Source: Capsicum annuum (Eukaryota > Streptophyta > Magnoliopsida > Solanales > Solanaceae). From it: a stretch of 64,000 bases of DNA. Location: NCBI RefSeq assembly GCF_002878395.1, contig NW_025892538.1, forward strand, positions 124,001 through 188,000, in the 5' to 3' direction. How positions within the stretch are numbered: position 1 is the stretch's first letter; every line of letters starts with the position of its first letter. The position numbers and the translations under genes were made by a program. This document shows, in pieces, positions 57,815 through 64,000 of this stretch. The notes beneath the pieces are model-generated. The model was not told the DNA's origin, searched no databases, and was given only the letters and a program-made list of their open reading frames with translations.

Positions 57815-60542
57815 TGTAACAACCTATTATGTGAAATTTTTCTTTTAATGTGTTTTGACTATTTTATCCTTCCCCATAGTTGTTATATATTAATTATAAG
57901 GTATAGTGATAGTTGGCACAATCCCCTATACATCTGGGAATGATTTGGGAGAGTTTAAGACCCTTAGAGGCTTTAAAAGTCATTAGTTTGACTTTGGTCA
58001 ACACGTCATGATTTGAGTGTTGGATTACGATTTGGTCAGTTCCATTAGATCCATAATGTGAATATAGGTCCATAGTGGAATTGGTTTGAGTTTGGAACTT
58101 TTATTTTGCATTTTGATCCTTATTTGAAAATTAGTAAAAAAAAATGCCTAAATGGCTCCTGGGGTTAATTTGTTGTAAATAACTTCTTTTAGAAAATCTA
58201 ATATTTTCTTTGAGTCTAGAACATTGAAAATAACTTAGTAGCATGTATAGCTTACTTTTGTAGGGTATCGAATAAATCCTGAGGTTTCATTCTAGATAAT
58301 TTCTCCAAGGATCCCAACTACTGGCTGAGCATTTTCTACTGCATTAGGCCCTTCATCATCATCGTGTGGACACATGTTGTGATCACGGACCTTTATGATA
58401 GCCTTCATCGCGATCTCATGGTGATCGTACTGTGATTATGATGTGTTAATCGGTGGATAGGGTTGGGTTGACTATTGCGATCGCAAGGCCCTCCTCTCAC
58501 AATTATGATGACTAACTTAACAGTCGATCAGTATTGACCTTTGCAATCGTGAGGTGGGGTCTACGATTATAAGGTACTATAGTATAAATACCCCACTTTT
58601 TGTGATTTCAACCATTTTTGGACCTTTAAGCATCTGATTAGGGCAATTTTGAGGATTTTCTTCATCATTTGTACTTGGATAAGCGCCAAAATCTTGTTTT
58701 CATTAATTTTCATTCACATATCATCAAAAAACTCATTAATCTTGATTTCAAACTAGAATTTGGAGGGTTTTGCCAGTAAGCTTTAAATGATTTTTCTTCA
58801 ACTTAAGCCTCATTTTTAACAAATTTTTTCTTGGTTTTGCAACTATAGACTCCCTTTGTGGAACATGTTTCTAAAATAAAATTCTAATTTTACGTCTTTT
58901 ATTTTTTTGACCTATTTTGGACACATCTTAAGTATAATCTATATAGGTATCATTATCTTCTTTTTAGTGCGTAGATTATATATTTGAATATTTTAGCTTA
59001 TTTTAAGACTTCTCAAAAGGGGAAGTCTCCTTGTTGATGATTCTAGTCTTAGATGGTCATCATTATGAGGTAGGTTATGGGTTAACTTTCTTCAAGCTGG
59101 GTTGGGTAGTTATTAAATAAGCAAAGCATGTTATGGGTTAGAAAAATTAGCCATGGGAGTATTATTTCAAGATTATTATTATTATTATTTCTATTGTGTG
59201 CCTGTCGGTGCGTATAAGCTCATTGTTATTGACTTGAGATATCACATATTGAGTGTTGCCCATACAGAGGCTTTATTTGACATTATAGTCCTTATTTGTA
59301 TATTTGATGCCATTATTATTAACGTGATGCCCGTGTGAGAGCTTGAATAGATTTTAAAGGTGTTTTTTTAGTATTATTTGTCTCTATCATGAGAAAATAC
59401 CTAATTATGGGGTCAAAATGATATTATTGATGTTTTACATGCCTATTATTCTAGTTGTGCCAAAAGAGATTTGATATTATGAATTATTTACATATTGAGT
59501 TGATTATAAGATCAATTATATATGAATTAAATGGATTTATATCTTCATACTAATTGTGTGTGAGCATTTCATACATACATATTAATGATACATTGATACT
59601 ATTGAGAAACATAGATCTAAAAGAGAATGAGACATTTTTATAAAACCTTTGATTTGTAAACAAAAGTTGAAGAGGTGAATGTGACATTATTATAAAACCC
59701 ACAATCCGTGAACAATAGTTAGAGAGGTGAAAGTGACATTTTTATAAAAATCCTAAATTCATGAAAACTATTCGGAGAGGTGATTTTAGATTTAAGGTGA
59801 TGTCTGGTTTGCGAACCCCTCAAGGGTCATATCTTTGGAGAACTGAGGCTCGGTAGGTGTATATAGAAATTTATGCAATGAATCTCAATCATTCTTCATG
59901 ATCCCATCATCATTGCATTGTATTGCATATGTATTTTTCGTGTTTCTTTATGCACCCTTGATGTTTACTTAGTTTTCATATACATAGTCGTATTTAGTTA
60001 TTCCTGTGTCAACCTTATATTATAGAATTGTTAGTGAATATGGTGTAATCTACCATTTAAAAACTTTTTTATTTGCAGGTGGCGTGCTCATAGTATTATT
60101 TACTTATGTTTTTTCTTCTTTTCTTAGTCAACCTATGATACCTACTAAGTACAAGTGGACCATACTCACTCCTACTATGCCCCTTAAAAGCATAGCCTAG
60201 ATCGAGTACGAGATGCGGCAGCTGATTTGAGCTACTTAAACTTGACAATTAAAGTACTAGCATGCTCTAGAGTTCAAAGCTGATTTTGATCCTCCTCTTG
60301 TCCTTATCATGTCTTTACGCGTTATTAGAGATGGGTTTATGTAATCAGATATTCAATTATGTCTTACATACTCTTGTACTTAATGCTACATATATATGTG
60401 TGTTGACCCCACTTCATTCTAGAAGTTTTGTTATTTTGTTTAGTTTACACTTTGAATTCACTTTTCTTATTGGGTAATTGGCTACCGACTAAGGTTGGGT
60501 CTCGGTAGGTGCCAGCATTACCTCAACTTTTGGGTGATGACA
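57815..60542 (+). repeat. complete family-B LTR (3' LTR)
   Basis: Starts TGTAACAACC and ends GATGACA, about 2.73 kb. It is the reference for the split copies at 13628 and 19215. The word block at 58380-58570 repeats GATCACGG / CGCGATCTC / GCGATCGCAAGG / GCAATCGTGAGG. TATAAATACC at 58582 is a likely promoter. Confidence 0.8.
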
Positions 60543-60838
60543 TTACTTGATGATTGAAATTTTAATTGATGACCATATATGTTTTAAATTGACAATGGTA
60601 TGTTCTGGTAGTGTACATAATTATCATATAGTTGGGTTGTCATGAATTGTAAGTTGAAGATTTTGATGGATGACATTTGATACGAAGAGCAATGTATTAG
60701 TAGTGAGAGTAAGTGTGTAATGATAGAAAGGGAATGATAGTGGTACATATGACCTACTAGTAATGCAATCAGTACAACTAATTCAGTGAAAATAATAAGG
60801 AAAATACTTTCAGGTTGTAATGATTTTGAGTCCAAAAC
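60543..60838. other. spacer, nothing recognised
   Basis: No repeat or ORF signature beyond a chance reverse ORF (60835-60584). Confidence 0.5.
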
Positions 60839-63085
60839 GTCAAAAATAGCCTAGTAGCATAGTTTTTTTGCATTCATGGGATTTTGATAGAATTTTGAGG
60901 GGTCAATAGGCAACTTTGCAACACACAAAAGTTGTTGATGCAGATATCTAGTGTAGCCGCTTAAGTGGCCAAAAACCTCTTAGTGTTTGCTGCTTTAGAG
61001 GTCTGGTTTGCTTAAGTGGTATATGCTTTATCGACTAGAATTTGCTTAAGCGGTATCTGCTTTAGCAACCTGGATCCGCTTTAGTGGTCATTTAGCTACT
61101 AAAGTGTCAATCATTTTATATATATACCTTTTTTGTGGTTTTGCATCATTTTTAGACCTTTGAACTTTAGGTTTGGATGATTTTTAGGTTTTCATCACCA
61201 TTTGAGTTTGGATATGCTCCAAAATTATTTTCATTACTTTACATTGATTATCATATTGGAAACACTCTTTAATCGTGATTTCCAAATGAAATTTTAAGGT
61301 TGTTACTCGTAAAGCTTAAGAATAATTTTTATTTGATTTGGACCTCATTTTTAACTCATTTTTTACATGAGTTTTCAGCTGTAGACTCCAATAACCTTAG
61401 GGAACTTATTTCTAAAATGAAATTTCATTTTTACTCCTTTCATTTTCGAACACATTTTGGACCATACTTAAATGTGGTTAATATGTGGATCATCAGCTTT
61501 CTTTTAACACGTAGATGTTTTATTCATATGTTTTAGTTAATTTCGAGACCATTCAAAAGAGAAAGGCTCTATGTTAAAGGACTTTAGGCTTGAATTTTAA
61601 TATTTTGAAGTAGATTATGGCTTAAATTTTTTCAAACTGGTTGGGTAGTTAATAAATAAGTGAAGCATGCTATGGGTTGGGGAAACTTAACTATGAGAAT
61701 TGCTTTTTAAGCTATTATATATTTTGTGATGCCTGTGTGGGGCTTTACATTTTTGTTGTTGCTGAGTTTTGATATTATATATTGTGTGTTTCTTGTATGG
61801 GGTCTTTATTCAGCATCATTGGCCTTATCTATGCATTTAAATGCCTTTATTCTTAATGTAAAGTCTATGTTGGGGCTTAGATAGATAATATAGGCCTTTA
61901 TTGAGCATTGTTTGCCTTTATCATGATAGAAGTGCTCGAGTTATAGGTTAATATAATATTAATGATGTCTTATATGTATTTTTTCTAATGGTGCTAAACC
62001 AGAATTGATATCATGAAATATTGACATATTAAGTTGATTTATGGGCCCACTTATACATATATTCAATGGATTTGTTATTTGCATACTGATTTGATTATAA
62101 GTTTTATATCCTCACTTGTACATATACATTCATGAGATATCTGTACCATGGAGAAATACTATTTTGAAACAAAGCAAGATATTTTCATAAAAACCTTGAT
62201 CTATGAACACAAGCTGGAGAGGTAAATTAAGATTTTAAGATAGTATATGGGCTGTGATCCCCTCATGGGTCCTATTTTGGGAGCATTGAGGTTCGATAAG
62301 TGTATATACAAAGTCATGCAAAGCCTTTCAAACTATTCACTTCATCATTCATTGCATTGTATAGGCACATGCATTTCAAGTGTTTCTTTTATGTGTACTT
62401 GACGTGTTGTCAATTTTTATGTACTTTTGTGAAGTCTTACTAATATTTGATTTTGTGTGTATATATATTAGAACTGTTGCTGGAGATGGTGTAAGCAACT
62501 AGTTGGGAACTTTTGTGTTTACAGGTGACGTGCTCATAGTATTTCTTTACTTGTATTATATTATACTTTGCTAAGTCGACCTATGAAACCTACTAAGTAC
62601 AAGTGGGTTGTACTCATCCAAATTGAGCCCCTCCATGCATATCCTACCTCGAATACTAATCTTGGTAATTGAGTTTGGGCGGTGATTATCATATTTTTGA
62701 GGTACCAGATCACTCCATGGTTCAGGATGATTCCAGATCCCTTCTATCTAGTTGTATTTGTGTACATTTTTAGAGACATACTTTATATTATTTAGGATTC
62801 TAAGTTGTAATAGATATTCTATGTAGACATACTTTATATTATTTAGGATTCTAAGTTGTAATAGATATTCTTACATTTATTGCACTACTTCTTGGGTTTA
62901 AGATATTTATTTCAGACTTTTACTATTATGTGAATGGTGTTGACATGACTTTAGTCTTAAAGTCTTATTTTATCTTTCTTTAGTTATTATTTTAATTTTC
63001 GCTCCTTCTTGGGTAACTAGCTTACCTAACGAGGGCAAGTCTCAGTAGTCACCATTAGAACTTGAACTTTTGAGTCCTGAAAAAA
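60839..63085 (+). repeat. Tekay-type LTR (family C), 5' truncated
   Basis: Enters at a point homologous to about base 400 of family B ('gtcaaaaatagcctagtagcat'). It then carries its own word block (60955-61090: CCGCTTAAGTGG, GCTTAAGCGGTATCTGCTTT and relatives). Later text parallels family B ('ggtgtaagcaac', 'gtacaagtggg', 'gggcaagtctcagtagtcacc'). A 47-base tandem duplication lies at 62774-62871. Confidence 0.7.
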
Positions 63086-63303
63086 TAGTATGAGAGCATT
63101 GGTTCACCAATTTCGTAAGTGTAAGAAGGGGATGTCTAGTAGAGTCTCGCGGATTGGTACATAGACATATGTATCTATCTTCGAGAGGCTATAAGATTTC
63201 TTTAAGAAAAACTTCTATAATTTAATTCCTTATCATGCAAGTTGTTCGTACCGAACCTTCTAAATTTGTATTCCATTCTTTTCTATGCAGACGGTGATGA
63301 CTA
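63086..63303 (+). other. decayed primer-binding site and conserved leader
   Basis: 'aatagtatgagagcat' is a decayed TGGTATCAGAGC. The leader 'tctagtagagtctcgcgg' (63136-63153) and 'cttcgagaggctataag' follow, shared with three other elements here. Confidence 0.6.
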
Positions 63304-64000
63304 GTATAATACCCTGCATTTTTGAGCTAGAAATCGAACTGTCGTTCCTTCATGTGTAAACTCTAATCCCATGATTTATATGTGAATATAAATGTCATGA
63401 TCACTATCCTCTTAATAGTGCTCATTAGGTAAAAAAATTTCAAAGGAATCAATTAGCGCAAAGTTGAGTTAAGAGCCTTTGATTCGGCCAAATCATGGTA
63501 TTCAATTCTACAAGGGTCATCTTTGAACGTGTATAACTATTTACATATGTGAAATTTTTTATCTCAAGACCCACCACGTTGTATATAATTGAATTAGCTT
63601 TCCAACGATGTCAATTTCACCTTAATCAGATATCTGAGCTAAAAGTTATGACCATGCTAAGGCCCTGCATCGCATGGCAATCACAAATAGCCACTGGATG
63701 AGGTGTGCTATTGGCATGCGCCTCCCAACGTCAGGTGTGCGATTGGCATATGTCACCCAGCAATAGTACAGTGCCAAAAATTGCTCCATTTTGACTTAGT
63801 TTAAGGGCATTGAGGTCTTTTCACACCCTTAACTCATTTATAATTGTTCTTAAATGATTTAAGGGGTCTTAAACCATGCTATTTACACTCTCTTAACCCT
63901 AACCATCCTATACACAATTTAATACCCTCCCTCTCCCAAGAACAAAATCCAAGCTCCTTTCCCCAAGAATCCAAGTGTCCAAGCTTCCAAGTTCAAGCAA
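63304..64000 (+). repeat. start of another Tekay-type LTR, cut by the window end
   Basis: 'tataataccctgcatttttgagctag' is a Tekay LTR start (usual form TGTAATACCC). The word block at 63660-63765 repeats GGTGTGCTATTGGCATGCGCC / GGTGTGCGATTGGCATATG. The body continues past the window edge. Confidence 0.6.

Noticed and set aside
1..64000. tRNA or rRNA genes
   Set aside because: The tRNA-like matches found are 12-16-base primer-binding sites next to LTRs; no cloverleaf or rRNA segment was seen by eye. A tRNAscan run would settle it.

Overview
This is a plant nuclear genome window with no intact host gene. It is AT-rich heterochromatin built almost entirely of nested, decayed transposable elements. 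The Mutator transposase, DUF1985 and GRF relics, the style of the long Tekay/Del LTRs, and the Tat/Ogre relics look to me like Solanaceae (a tomato, potato or pepper relative). That placement is recognition from memory, not a search result. Almost every reading frame is broken by stops or frameshifts.

Layout. 1-870: LTR-like relic. About 966-10866: one Mutator-like element (MULE). It holds a dead transposase (1651-3940), a tiny Arg-rich ORF (4429-4611), an approximately 60-bp tandem array and a large palindrome (5101-6540), a GRF zinc-finger gene with a one-codon lesion (6691-7217), and a reverse-strand multi-exon DUF1985 (Ulp1-associated) pseudogene (9956-7635). About 11220-16250 and 16935-31648 are two copies of one composite: a promoter-like flank, a ~2-kb near-palindrome made from XH-domain (FDM/IDN2-type) gene sequence plus an unknown segment, then a Tekay-type LTR (family B). 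Copy 1's LTR is split by a small copia-derived TR-GAG element (14092-15865). Copy 2's LTR is split by a complete but dead Tekay/Del chromovirus (19792-29691). A reverse-strand Tat/Ogre gag relic lies at 16430-16915. 31649-37949 is a probable Helitron. About 38486-48655 is a copia relic carrying a nested LARD-like element (39223-48092) with 2.6-kb LTRs and no recognisable coding interior. 49071-49440: an LTR end with primer-binding site and leader. 49560-54910: a reverse-strand Tat/Ogre relic interrupted by another LTR (from 51602). 55020-56032: a reverse-strand Tekay LTR. 56033-60542: the truncated pol and 3' LTR of a family-B Tekay element. 60839-63303: another Tekay LTR with its leader. 63304-64000: the start of yet another LTR.

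The points most worth attention are: (1) the duplicated palindrome of FDM/IDN2-type sequence, a gene family that acts in RNA-directed DNA methylation and so could be a hairpin small-RNA source aimed at a silencing factor; (2) a MULE carrying several unrelated host-like genes plus its own foldback; (3) a recurring design in which each element family has a block of short palindromic 'words', different in every family; and (4) a leader motif shared by four otherwise divergent Tekay elements. All alignments here were done by eye.
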